DNA of 64,000 nt from NCBI RefSeq assembly GCF_003025595.1, contig NZ_PYMI01000001.1:744001-808000 (forward strand). Reading direction: 5' to 3'. The notes under the pieces were generated by a model. It made no database searches and was not told the DNA's origin. It worked only from the letters and a program-made list of their open reading frames with translations. The position numbers and the translations under genes were made by a program. Positions within the stretch are counted from its first letter, which is position 1, and every line of letters begins with the position of its first letter. Below, one piece after another: positions 14,773 through 22,373 of this stretch. Source of the stretch: Photobacterium ganghwense (GTDB lineage Bacteria > Pseudomonadota > Gammaproteobacteria > Enterobacterales > Vibrionaceae).

Positions 14773-16635
14773 TTACCCATTAAAGAATTGGCTTGCACTG
14801 GCTCGGTCTTGGTAAAGCGGGTGGTAATCACCATCATCCACCTTTTGCTTTGCTTGAGCGTAGTTTTTAGGTGCTTTTTGTTTCAGTCTGAGAAGGACTT
14901 TTTTCAATACCCCCTCCACCACAAAATACTCATCTTTCGGTGCGGAATTACTTGCCACCATCTCTTTGAGGTCTTCGATTTGTTCTAAAAATGACAGCAT
15001 TAACCAGATATCATTTTCTGACGCCACCAATTTATGGCGGTCACAATCAAAGCAGGCAAGAAAATCCGTGCAACGCCCCTTATCTTTGGAAAAATCAATC
15101 CCCAACTGCTTCATGCGCCTTGCTTCTGCAACAAGTTTCTCTGGTGTTGCACCTGCGCATTTGATGCCACTGGGCGTGGTCATTAATGGCTGCTCTTGGC
15201 TTTCACGGGTACGTAATTTTTTAGCATCATAATCAGACAAAATATCGCTGTGCATTACCTTGGAACCTTCGATGGCTTTACCAACCTCCTCACCCTTGGC
15301 AATAGCGCTTAACGCGCCAAACGTGGCATTTAAGTTATTATCATGGTCTGCCTGAACGCCACTAGAGTAGCGTTGGGCGACAACATTCACGGTATTATTC
15401 AGCCCCTGTGACAAAAGGAAGATATCCTCAGTGACTCGCATCAGTACATCAGATTTTGTTGCCCTGAATCGACTTGTAGAAATCCGTAACCCTGTTATTT
15501 TCTCAAGCTGAAGATTAATGCTGCCAATATTTGAACTCTTGACATTAAAAGAGCAAACCTCACCATTACTATTAAAAAAAGGGCAAAGTGGCAGCTCATT
15601 TGACAAGGGGATACCCAGTGATTGGTACATCGCCTTAGATGTTTTAAGCCATCGGGTGATCAACTCTTTAGTTCGCTGGCTAAAGCCAGTACTATTATCC
15701 AAGTTTTTATAGCCTGCCCTAAACTTTTCACCGTCGAAAACAAACCGCCCACTACCAATACTCTTAAATGAAACGTCCTTGTGACGTATATTAGCGAGCA
15801 CCGATGTATTCATACCTGTCAGCATTGAGAACACGAAAAACCAATTGCGTGATGCCTGATTATAAAAAACCTGCCGATTAAGTTGCTCAAGTGGAAGCGG
15901 GCTACCATTTGCTATCGCAAATTTAGGTTTCATGCAAAGCTTGAAGCCTTTTTTCTTATTTGCACGTTGCAGTAATGTCCATCCTTTGCTTTTTACTTGT
16001 TCATCAAACCGCTGTTCATCAAAAAACGGATGAATATCTAGCAACTCATTTTTCTCAATCGCTTCCTGAAAGGCCAGTGCGCCTTTAATCAATACCCTTG
16101 ATAATAGTTTCAGCTCTGTTTCCACATGAAACGCCTTATTTGCAGCCAAAGGGCCTGCTGGAACCTCTGGCAACGTCTTCAGGTCAGATTCTCGATTCCA
16201 CAGCCTCAATAGTAAAGATAAGGAACCTTTAATTTCACTTGTTATCCATACCTGCTCACCTTTCTCCCGTAATTTATTGAAGTGCTTAATGCAATCAGCC
16301 ATGACTGAATTACTGAAAAGGTCACCGTGGTAACCAATGCCGTCAAGATATTTAAAGTAACTGACAAGCCCAGAAAAATACTTTTGCTTTGATGGGTTTT
16401 CAGGTAAGGGGTTTAGCCGCTGGTGAATCTCCCTGACGATATCATCCCGATTTGCCAATACACCCTTGCCTGACTTTATTTGCCATACTGTCGGGACGTT
16501 ACGGTAGCGCAAGCGGTAGGTGTAGGCTTTTTTTCCATTGCCAGAATTTAAAACCATATCTTCAAAATGAAGTGGGATAATAGGTGCGCTGGTCTTCTTT
16601 ATCGTAATTTTGGTACGCTTACGTCCTTGCCTCAT
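14773..16635 (-). CDS. catalytically degenerate tyrosine-recombinase-like protein (second gene of the set)
   Basis: A 620-residue protein with the recombinase architecture but an eroded active site. Where the first catalytic Arg is expected (TGLR), it reads SMLTGMNTSVLANI; the HxxR motif reads TSRFRATKSD, with Ser for His; and the later His is Asn (LNNTVNVVAQRYSSG), while the Arg of box II and the Tyr remain. A Cys cluster (CTDFLACFDCDRHK, about 527-540) resembles the C-terminal zinc-type motif of such proteins. This corresponds to the second CDS of SE elements as I remember them and probably has a structural, DNA-binding or regulatory part in the recombination complex. Its ATG overlaps the IntA stop (ATGA). 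Confidence 0.7.
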   Translation of the reverse strand: MRQGRKRTKITIKKTSAPIIPLHFEDMVLNSGNGKKAYTYRLRYRNVPTVWQIKSGKGVLANRDDIVREIHQRLNPLPENPSKQKYFSGLVSYFKYLDGIGYHGDLFSNSVMADCIKHFNKLREKGEQVWITSEIKGSLSLLLRLWNRESDLKTLPEVPAGPLAANKAFHVETELKLLSRVLIKGALAFQEAIEKNELLDIHPFFDEQRFDEQVKSKGWTLLQRANKKKGFKLCMKPKFAIANGSPLPLEQLNRQVFYNQASRNWFFVFSMLTGMNTSVLANIRHKDVSFKSIGSGRFVFDGEKFRAGYKNLDNSTGFSQRTKELITRWLKTSKAMYQSLGIPLSNELPLCPFFNSNGEVCSFNVKSSNIGSINLQLEKITGLRISTSRFRATKSDVLMRVTEDIFLLSQGLNNTVNVVAQRYSSGVQADHDNNLNATFGALSAIAKGEEVGKAIEGSKVMHSDILSDYDAKKLRTRESQEQPLMTTPSGIKCAGATPEKLVAEARRMKQLGIDFSKDKGRCTDFLACFDCDRHKLVASENDIWLMLSFLEQIEDLKEMVASNSAPKDEYFVVEGVLKKVLLRLKQKAPKNYAQAKQKVDDGDYHPLYQDRASASQFFNG

Positions 16636-18227
16636 ACTACCGCCTCCAAGTCATCAAAAGCGCCAATATAGTCCAGTACGTCCTCGTAGATTTCATCTGC
16701 AGAGGGCATATCCTGTGCAATTTTCAGGTATTCCATAGTCGTCGCTCTATCTTCATGACCTAGCAGTGCTGATACCCTATCCAATGCTTCATCAGGTGTG
16801 ATTGATGGATTGCCATACTCATCCATTTTATTCAAAAGGTGGCGGAAGATATTCACAGCAAACGTTGAGCGCAAATTATGTATGGAGCCGACAATCGGCT
16901 TGTCGAGACCTTGGGTTAGGTTTGCAGTGTTACGAATTTCCACCCAGCGCCCAGTAAAGTCTTGTAGCCTTGTAAACATCGGTTTCCCAGACTGGGTAAT
17001 AAACAGGTATTCCAGTTCGGGGTTAATGGCATCGTCACCCTCAAAGAGATGCGTATTACCAACCTCAACCTGCTCCTTGCACCATGCTTTGAATTTCTTA
17101 AGGCGTTTTTGATACCTGTCAGACTGCGAGTAATCGTAAAGCATCTTCATCAATGCGGCGGGGATAATGGTAACGCGGCTTTTATTCTTCTCTGCGAAGC
17201 CCTCAGCCGTCTTTGTGAGTGATTGGTACTTATCTCCGACACCCAAATCCATCACAGGCTTTCTAAACACCTCTTTGCCATCCTGAATCAGGGTTTCAGG
17301 GTTAATAATCTGTCCCAAATGAAGGCTCGCTGCTTCCTCTCGGCGTAACCCCGCATTACGGCAAATCATTGGGTGCAGGCAAAACTCAATCGGCAGTGAG
17401 TGCAATTTATTATTGTCACCATGACGAACCACCCTGCGAGATTTCATTAATATGGTTTGTAGGATGTTCCATTCATTATTGGTGAATGGTTTTAAGTCAC
17501 GGCGTAGGTTGCTGAGGTTTGTGCCGCCACTGCGAGATGACTTAACAAACTTAATCCTCATATCCGTCGTGTGCACCTGCTTAAGCTGGTAAGCTTTCAT
17601 ACTGGATGCAGACGCCTCGAAATGGATATTCACGGTCTCAAACTGGAAGGGAGGGTTATTAAAGCGGATACCTTGGCGAAGACAGTGTTTATAGAAACCA
17701 ACGACACTGCTCATATATTGCCTAGCCGTTGTTTTAGCCAATACACCATCAATAGCGAGATGCTTGATTCCATCTCGATATTGGTAGGTTAAACGCTCCT
17801 GCTTGTTGCGAGGAAAGGCACTCCATTCTGGACGGGGGTCATCATAGAGAGGGTCAAAGTCCCCTTCATCGTATTCAGCATCCCACTCTGCCTGTTTGTC
17901 CAATACAAAGCTGAAGTAATGGGCAAGCCCCTGTGCATCTGTACCAAGCTCAAGCACACCATTATCGATTGCTCTCGACAATAAGAACTCATTGACCATG
18001 TCTAATGGCTGGTAGCTGATTAGGTTGTCTTTGTCGTCATACCCAGCGATATAGAGTAAGGGGAGTTTCTTGATTGGGAACGTATTGCCATTGGCACGGT
18101 AGGTAACCTGAGGTTCGCCATTCTCATCAATGGATATCAATGGCTTCTCGTAAACGAAGTTAGGGATAGGTGAGATTTCTACCTCTTTTCGTATGACCTT
18201 TTTCTGATTTTCATCGCTTTCTGGCAT
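16632..18227 (-). CDS. intA: tyrosine recombinase, first gene of the set (IntA-like)
   Basis: A tyrosine recombinase of 531 residues from the chosen start. The catalytic residues are all visible: Arg in NAGLRREEAASL, His-x-x-Arg in GSIHNLRSTFA, His in LLGHEDRATT and the Tyr nucleophile in TTMEYLKIAQ. The start at 18227 (MPESDENQ) is preferred to the in-frame ATG at 18242 because GGGG lies 6 bases before it. It heads a four-gene operon with coupled translation, and a LexA box overlaps its promoter. In SE-type elements IntA lies next to one end, which fits the nearby chromosomal ycgN. It is expected to cut at the element ends. Confidence 0.8.
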   Translation of the reverse strand: MPESDENQKKVIRKEVEISPIPNFVYEKPLISIDENGEPQVTYRANGNTFPIKKLPLLYIAGYDDKDNLISYQPLDMVNEFLLSRAIDNGVLELGTDAQGLAHYFSFVLDKQAEWDAEYDEGDFDPLYDDPRPEWSAFPRNKQERLTYQYRDGIKHLAIDGVLAKTTARQYMSSVVGFYKHCLRQGIRFNNPPFQFETVNIHFEASASSMKAYQLKQVHTTDMRIKFVKSSRSGGTNLSNLRRDLKPFTNNEWNILQTILMKSRRVVRHGDNNKLHSLPIEFCLHPMICRNAGLRREEAASLHLGQIINPETLIQDGKEVFRKPVMDLGVGDKYQSLTKTAEGFAEKNKSRVTIIPAALMKMLYDYSQSDRYQKRLKKFKAWCKEQVEVGNTHLFEGDDAINPELEYLFITQSGKPMFTRLQDFTGRWVEIRNTANLTQGLDKPIVGSIHNLRSTFAVNIFRHLLNKMDEYGNPSITPDEALDRVSALLGHEDRATTMEYLKIAQDMPSADEIYEDVLDYIGAFDDLEAVV

Positions 18228-18243
18228 ACACACCCCACACATT

Positions 18244-18263
18244 AACTGTATATAAAAACAGTA
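18244..18263 (-). promoter_or_regulatory. LexA operator (SOS box) of the recombinase operon
   Basis: AACTGTATATAAAAACAGTA contains CTGT-N8-ACAG with the centre ATATAAAA; this core is the same as I remember for the E. coli umuDC operator and fits the consensus shared by Vibrio LexA. It lies 17-36 bases upstream of the intA start. A likely minus-strand -35 TTGAAA (18279-18274) is followed after 17 bases by TTTATA inside the box, so LexA binding would block the -10. Induction by DNA damage is inferred. Confidence 0.85.
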
Positions 18264-18275
18264 TACATCTGGTTT

Positions 18276-18291
18276 TCAACTTTAAAAGTTA
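18276..18291. repeat. 16-bp direct repeat, copy A (possible attachment or recombinase site)
   Basis: TCAACTTTAAAAGTTA occurs here and again at 18426-18441. The core AACTTTAAAAGTT is symmetric around one base, as expected for a pair of recombinase arms. Copy A overlaps the -35 of the intA promoter. One of the two copies may mark the junction between the element and the chromosome; which one cannot be settled from this window. Confidence 0.5.
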
Positions 18292-18318
18292 TCTATGTGG
18301 GTTTTCATTGTCGCGATC

Positions 18319-18363
18319 AAAAAAATGCCGCCACTGTTGCACAATATGGCATCAGTGGCGGCA
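18319..18363 (-). terminator. Rho-independent terminator between the ycgN-like gene and intA
   Basis: A perfect 11-bp stem TGCCGCCACTG (18326-18336)/CAGTGGCGGCA (18353-18363) with a 16-base loop is followed, on the minus strand, by TTTTTTT. It would stop transcription coming from the ycgN-like gene before it reaches the recombinase operon. Confidence 0.85.
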
Positions 18364-18425
18364 CTCTTGATTTGTATTGAGCCATCATGAATCAAACGTA
18401 ATGTATGACTCACTAAAAACCATTC

Positions 18426-18441
18426 TCAACTTTAAAAGTTA
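18426..18441. repeat. 16-bp direct repeat, copy B, next to the ycgN-like gene stop
   Basis: Second copy of TCAACTTTAAAAGTTA, ending one base before the stop codon (18445-18443) of the ycgN-like gene. Its position at the edge of the conserved core gene makes it the better candidate for the chromosomal junction. Confidence 0.5.
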
Positions 18442-18442
18442 A

Positions 18443-18889
18443 TTAACTCTTTTTAGCCCATTCAGGTAAGTTTTGGATGTGGTCTTCCCAGTCAATCACA
18501 TCAATTTCATACACCACTTTATCTCGCACAGACTCATTGGCTGCATGCATCGCGTCTTTAGAGCCGGTCAGCAATGGATGCCACTCCGGTAGCTCCTTAC
18601 CTTCAGCAAGCAGACGATAGGCGCACGTGTCCGGCAACCACACGAACTCATCGATGCGCTCTCGGGTCAGTTTCAGGCACTCTTCGCCGGATTCAAAACG
18701 ATTCGGGTAATCACGACATGAGCAGGTTTTATCATCCAGCAGGCTGCACGCTACATTGGTGTAGTAGATTTCGTCGGTATCGTCATCGATCAGTTTATGC
18801 AGACAGCACTTACCACAGCCATCACACAGGGCTTCCCACTCCTGATCGGTCATGTCCTTTAAATCTTTTTCTTGCCAATAGTGTGTCAT
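18443..18889 (-). CDS. ycgN: YcgN/YkgJ-family cysteine cluster protein
   Basis: A 148-residue member of the UPF0260 (YcgN) family, a small cytoplasmic protein with a cysteine cluster proposed to bind zinc or iron. [12 protein letters not shown] (about 23-34) and further Cys in [20 protein letters not shown] (about 45-64) are characteristic. Its cellular role is not established. The ATG at 18889 follows a possible GTG one codon before. It is complete, with the stop codon touching the 16-bp repeat at the accessory element's edge, so insertion has spared it. Confidence 0.85.
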   Translation of the reverse strand: MTHYWQEKDLKDMTDQEWEALCDGCGKCCLHKLIDDDTDEIYYTNVACSLLDDKTCSCRDYPNRFESGEECLKLTRERIDEFVWLPDTCAYRLLAEGKELPEWHPLLTGSKDAMHAANESVRDKVVYEIDVIDWEDHIQNLPEWAKKS

Positions 18890-19171
18890 CACGAAGCCTT
18901 TTTCTTGCCTTTAGTTGCCTTGCCAGTTCAACCTTGCACTTGGTTTTACCCAAGCGGTTATTCTGAACCCGATAGACATAAGTTGAACGCGGTTTTATAG
19001 CCCCCGAGCCAACAAAGTTCAAGCAATTCCGTTCCGCAAAGGGTTTTCTGATGCTGTAATAATAGTCATTATTATTTATCAGCAAGATCGCTTCCCAATT
19101 CGTGATAATTTTTGATCCGTCACGCTGGGGGTGGTAAGTTGCGCAGCCGTTTTACTAATTGTAGGTGTGTG

Positions 19172-19420
19172 ATGGAGTGTCGTTTAGGATGTGGGGCATG
19201 TTGTATTGCGCCGAGTATTTCATCTCCGATACCAGGAATGCCAAAGGGAAAGCCTGCGGGCGTACGCTGTGTTCAGCTCAATGACGATAACCTGTGCAAG
19301 CTGTTTGGCAAGCCGGAGCGTCCGGCCGTTTGCCACCAGTTCAAACCGTGCCCTTCACTTTGCGGTACCACAAATGCCCAGGCACTGGCTAACATCACAG
19401 AACTGGAAAGCATGACTTAA
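19172..19420 (+). CDS. YkgJ family cysteine cluster protein
   Basis: An 82-residue protein starting MECRLGCGACC, the family hallmark, with further Cys in VRCVQLNDDNLCKLFG and AVCHQFKPCPSLCG. These eight or more Cys probably hold a zinc or iron-sulfur centre. I start at 19172 because the motif begins there; an upstream in-frame GTG adds 20 non-conserved residues. It is divergent from the ycgN-like gene; the 280 bp between them contain no supported gene. Function unknown. Confidence 0.8.
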   Translation: MECRLGCGACCIAPSISSPIPGMPKGKPAGVRCVQLNDDNLCKLFGKPERPAVCHQFKPCPSLCGTTNAQALANITELESMT

Positions 19421-19434
19421 TGTCATGCTTTCCC
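19407..19434 (+). terminator. Rho-independent terminator overlapping the ykgJ-like stop
   Basis: A perfect stem AAAGCATGAC (19407-19416)/GTCATGCTTT (19422-19431) with loop TTAAT. The hairpin includes the TAA stop codon. Confidence 0.7.
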
Positions 19435-19470
19435 TGTGCATTATCGCTCTCAGAGTACTCAACGATGTAC

Positions 19471-19716
19471 TCAACTATCCATTTTGCCGGTCAGAATTCG
19501 TAATGCCTGCTTGGCATGCTCAACGGCCTGATGGCCAGAGTAAGTCAGATAGCCTCCGTCCGGTTGCGTCACCAATCCTTTGTCAAACAGCCGCTGTGCC
19601 GCTTCAACCATCTCCAGCGGTGCATCACTGTGGACTTTGATCCCTTCCAAATCCGAATGCATCGGGAACTTAATTAACAGGTTCATTTCACTAACCAATT
19701 CTGTTGTATATGCCAT
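19471..19716 (-). CDS. TIGR02647-like conserved small protein
   Basis: An 81-residue protein (MAYTTELVSEMNLL...) with the pattern I associate with the gammaproteobacterial family TIGR02647: an ELNLL-like start, a central EGIKVHSDA, AAQRLFDKGLVTQPDGGYLT and a helical C-terminus. It looks like a small winged-helix-type domain. No function is known. The ATG at 19716 is preferred to a GTG three codons upstream. Stand-alone gene. Confidence 0.7.
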   Translation of the reverse strand: MAYTTELVSEMNLLIKFPMHSDLEGIKVHSDAPLEMVEAAQRLFDKGLVTQPDGGYLTYSGHQAVEHAKQALRILTGKMDS

Positions 19717-19912
19717 ACGCTGCACTCTATGTTTTGTTTACCTGATATAAATACTAGTGGCTGACGGCGAGAAAAGTAGGTGAATAGATCAATGCTGATT
19801 CATTTAATGCCTGATTCAACTTAAAAAACGCGACCGTGTCACACCTTGTTCGCACACATATTGTGCGCAATTGTTTTATAAACAAAAAATCGCAGACAGA
19901 AAAAATCAGGCA

Positions 19913-19941
19913 TAAAAAAACCGCCTCAGGGGCGGTTTTTA
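19913..19941 (-). terminator. terminator of the Tim44-like gene
   Basis: On the minus strand AACCGCC-CCTGA-GGCGGTT is followed by TTTTTAT. It lies 20 bp downstream of the stop at 19958. The rest of 19741-19912 shows no gene. Confidence 0.85.
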
Positions 19942-19957
19942 TAGATTGAGTGATTGA

Positions 19958-20839
19958 TTAAGCCTGGATGCCAACAATCAGCCAAGGTGCATTTGGCGTT
20001 TGCAGATCGCGCTCTAGGTGCCAGACATCGGTGATGTCTTCTTCCACACCTTCGATACGATCTTTATAACGTCCTGAGAATTTAATACTCAGGTGGGCCA
20101 TATTCGCATCGTAGTCAGCGCGAACCAGCTCAGCATCCACGTACATCACTTCTGTGTGTTGCTCACCGTCCAGCTTTGCACGTTCCGCAGCCAGATCGTC
20201 AAACAGTGCCGGACTGACGTATTCACGAATTTTCTCCAGGCGATTCAGGTTCCACGCTTCTTGCAGAGTGCGGTAATGTTCGCGAGAGCCATTCAGGAAT
20301 GCCTGCATGTTAAAGCCAGGAGGCAGGTTAAACGGCACATCGCTGTCGGTTGATGCGTATTCAGGTTGAGCCGCACCACCAAATGGTGCATTTTGCTGAC
20401 GGTATTGTGCCGTTTGCTGTGGCTGCTGAGGTGAGTTCCCCGCATACGCTTCACGATGCCCCATCGGCGTCGATTTGGCGCCACGCATCGCTTTAAACAG
20501 TTTAAAGATCACGAAGGCAATCAGGCCGATAATCAGAATATCCATGAACTGGATACCGTCAAACGCACCACCGAAGAATGCTGCCAGCAGGCCGCCGGCC
20601 AGCAGACCACCGAGAAGCCCGCCCATCAGGCCTTTCTTGGTACTGGATTTTGTAGTTTGGTTCGAAGCAGGCTGTTGCTGCTTCAGCGTGTCCGTTTGCT
20701 GCGGTTGCTGCTGTTTCACCGGTGCTGTTTTATAGCTTTTACCGATTGACTTACCGCCACCAAACTTCTTTGCCTCAACATGCGGTGCAGCGAATGACAC
20801 CGTCAGAATCAGGGCAAATACTGTAAAGATGCGTTTCAT
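19958..20839 (-). CDS. Tim44-like domain membrane protein
   Basis: A 293-residue protein with an N-terminal signal segment (MKRIFTVFALILTVSFAAP), a Gln/Pro-rich linker (about 40-68), a Gly-rich plus hydrophobic region (about 75-125: GLMGGLLGGLLAGGLLAAFFGG, then ILIIGLIAFVIFKLF) and a C-terminal Tim44-like domain (about 190-293) with typical strands EHTEVMYVDAELV and MAHLSIKFSGRY. Such bacterial proteins are membrane anchored and of unknown function; they are not part of a TIM translocase. The start at 20839 is chosen because the signal peptide begins there. Monocistronic with its own terminator. Confidence 0.8.
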   Translation of the reverse strand: MKRIFTVFALILTVSFAAPHVEAKKFGGGKSIGKSYKTAPVKQQQPQQTDTLKQQQPASNQTTKSSTKKGLMGGLLGGLLAGGLLAAFFGGAFDGIQFMDILIIGLIAFVIFKLFKAMRGAKSTPMGHREAYAGNSPQQPQQTAQYRQQNAPFGGAAQPEYASTDSDVPFNLPPGFNMQAFLNGSREHYRTLQEAWNLNRLEKIREYVSPALFDDLAAERAKLDGEQHTEVMYVDAELVRADYDANMAHLSIKFSGRYKDRIEGVEEDITDVWHLERDLQTPNAPWLIVGIQA

Positions 20840-21099
20840 ATTAATGAATACCTTTGCCTTTAGTGGAGACTGCATCGTAAACGGCTGTATTGGAAAGTCA
20901 ATAAAACCCTGCCGGCAAATTGTTACTAATATTGATCAAAGGATGTAGCACATAAGGATGGCATGAGACATTAGGAGACTTTGAGCATACTCGACTGTAA
21001 TATGCTAATAATGAAAACAATTTAGGATTTTTCCTGCATTTGTTCATAACCAAAGCGGCTTTTAGCCTTCTTTTAACCGGCCTTTAATAAGGAAACAAC

Positions 21100-21498
21100 A
21101 TGCAAGATACACATAGTAAGCTGATTGGCTACCTACTCTGGATTTTCGGATTCCTGGGTGCACACCGCTTTTACTACGGCCGTCCGGTAACCGGGACAAT
21201 CTGGTTTTTCACTCTGGGTCTGCTGGGTATTGGCTGGCTGATTGACCTGTTCCTGATCCCTTCCATGGACCGTGAGGCTGATCTACGTTACCAGAGCGGT
21301 GATATTGACTACTCCGTAGCCTGGCTGCTGCTGACTTTCCTGGGCGTGTTCGGCGTGCACCGTATGTACATGGGTAAATGGCTGACCGGTATACTGTATT
21401 TCCTGACTTTCGGCTTCTTCCTGATTGGCGTACTGGTGGATTTTTGGACGCTGAACGAGCAGATTTCTGTGAAGAACCGTGAAAAACAGCTTGCCTGA
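21100..21498 (+). CDS. TM2 domain-containing membrane protein
   Basis: A 132-residue protein with two TM2 units, each a pair of transmembrane helices preceded by the conserved short turn: GAHRFYYGR...GTIWFFTLGLLGIGWLIDLFL (about 20-53) and GVHRMYMGK...GILYFLTFGFFLIGVLVDF (about 83-117). The family is widespread, with no established molecular role in bacteria. Start with AAGGAAACAAC upstream. Single gene. Confidence 0.88.
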   Translation: MQDTHSKLIGYLLWIFGFLGAHRFYYGRPVTGTIWFFTLGLLGIGWLIDLFLIPSMDREADLRYQSGDIDYSVAWLLLTFLGVFGVHRMYMGKWLTGILYFLTFGFFLIGVLVDFWTLNEQISVKNREKQLA

Positions 21499-21764
21499 TT
21501 ACTAGACAGGTCGCAAAGCCTGAAGAAAGTATTTGTTGATTGTGCTGTAAAGCAGGATGATTTTCTTCACAAACTGTCACTATCTTAACCGATTATTAAC
21601 AGATGACAGTACAGATGCTTGACCTGAAAGGTTGATTCAAACTAAAATATCGAACATCGTTCTATAATTAAAATATACTTCCGCGCGGTCGACTAGACGG
21701 AGTTATCGCTACCGCGCAGTGGGTTCTTACACAACAAGATTTATTCGAGAAGAGTAACATTTCA

Positions 21765-22361
21765 ATGGCAAGACGAAACGACCATACTCGCGAAGAGTTG
21801 GTAAGCATGACACTGGAGCAAGTCAAAAACTTTCTCGCTGAACACCCGCACCATGAACTGAGCCTGCGCAAAGTCGCGGCTATGATTGGTTACGTGCCGA
21901 GTACCTTGGTCAATGTTTTTGGGAACTACAACCTGCTGCTGTTGCACGCTGTAGCCCAAACGCTTGATGAGCTTTTTGCGGAAGCGGAAGCGGAAATGAA
22001 AAAAGCGACTTCACCGGAAGAAGCGCTGCAAAAACTCGCCTATTGTTACCTCGATTTTGCTTCTCGAAACCCATATCGCTGGCAACTGATTTTCCAGCAC
22101 ACCATGAATGGTGAAGAACTGCCAGAATGGCAATCGGCCCGGATCAATAATATGACCGGTATGCTGGAATCACTGATTAGCCAAATCAACCCGGAGCAAA
22201 GTGCAGAAGATGTACTCGCAAACAGCCGCGTGCTGTGGTCCGGTGTTCACGGTATTACCCTGCTGACCGTCGATGACAAGCTGTTCACCTCAACGCCTGT
22301 TGACGGCAAAGCCTTGATTGACAATCTGCTGACCACGTATCTTAATGCCTGGAAAGCTTAA
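21765..22361 (+). CDS. TetR/AcrR-family transcriptional regulator
   Basis: A 198-residue regulator with an N-terminal HTH (ELSLRKVAAMIGYVPSTLVNVFGNYNLLLL, about 31-60) and a C-terminal ligand domain with the W-x(3)-HG signature (LWSGVHGITLL, about 155-165) of the TetR WHG subgroup. The next gene begins 12 bases downstream, so it is co-transcribed with, and probably regulates, the acyltransferase fusion; a fatty-acid or acyl-CoA effector is a reasonable guess. The 266 bp before it contain no other gene. Confidence 0.85.
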   Translation: MARRNDHTREELVSMTLEQVKNFLAEHPHHELSLRKVAAMIGYVPSTLVNVFGNYNLLLLHAVAQTLDELFAEAEAEMKKATSPEEALQKLAYCYLDFASRNPYRWQLIFQHTMNGEELPEWQSARINNMTGMLESLISQINPEQSAEDVLANSRVLWSGVHGITLLTVDDKLFTSTPVDGKALIDNLLTTYLNAWKA

Positions 22362-22373
22362 ACGGAGTTAAGC

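Noticed and set aside
12332-18240. Interpretation as a RIT element (three recombinases in trio) or Tn554-type transposon
   Set aside because: RIT proteins are shorter and lack the fourth coiled-coil gene; Tn554 has two recombinases plus TnpC. The size and order fit SE elements better, though relation to Tn554-like proteins is likely.
1-18240. An integron integrase (IntI) for the cassette-like array
   Set aside because: The only tyrosine recombinases in the window are the three large proteins of the operon at 12.8-18.2 kb; none has the short IntI-type layout, so no intI is claimed.
18822-19085. Minus-strand frame of 87 codons upstream of and overlapping the ycgN-like gene
   Set aside because: Its second half overlaps the well-supported ycgN-like gene in another frame; basic, unconserved-looking composition and no ribosome-binding site.
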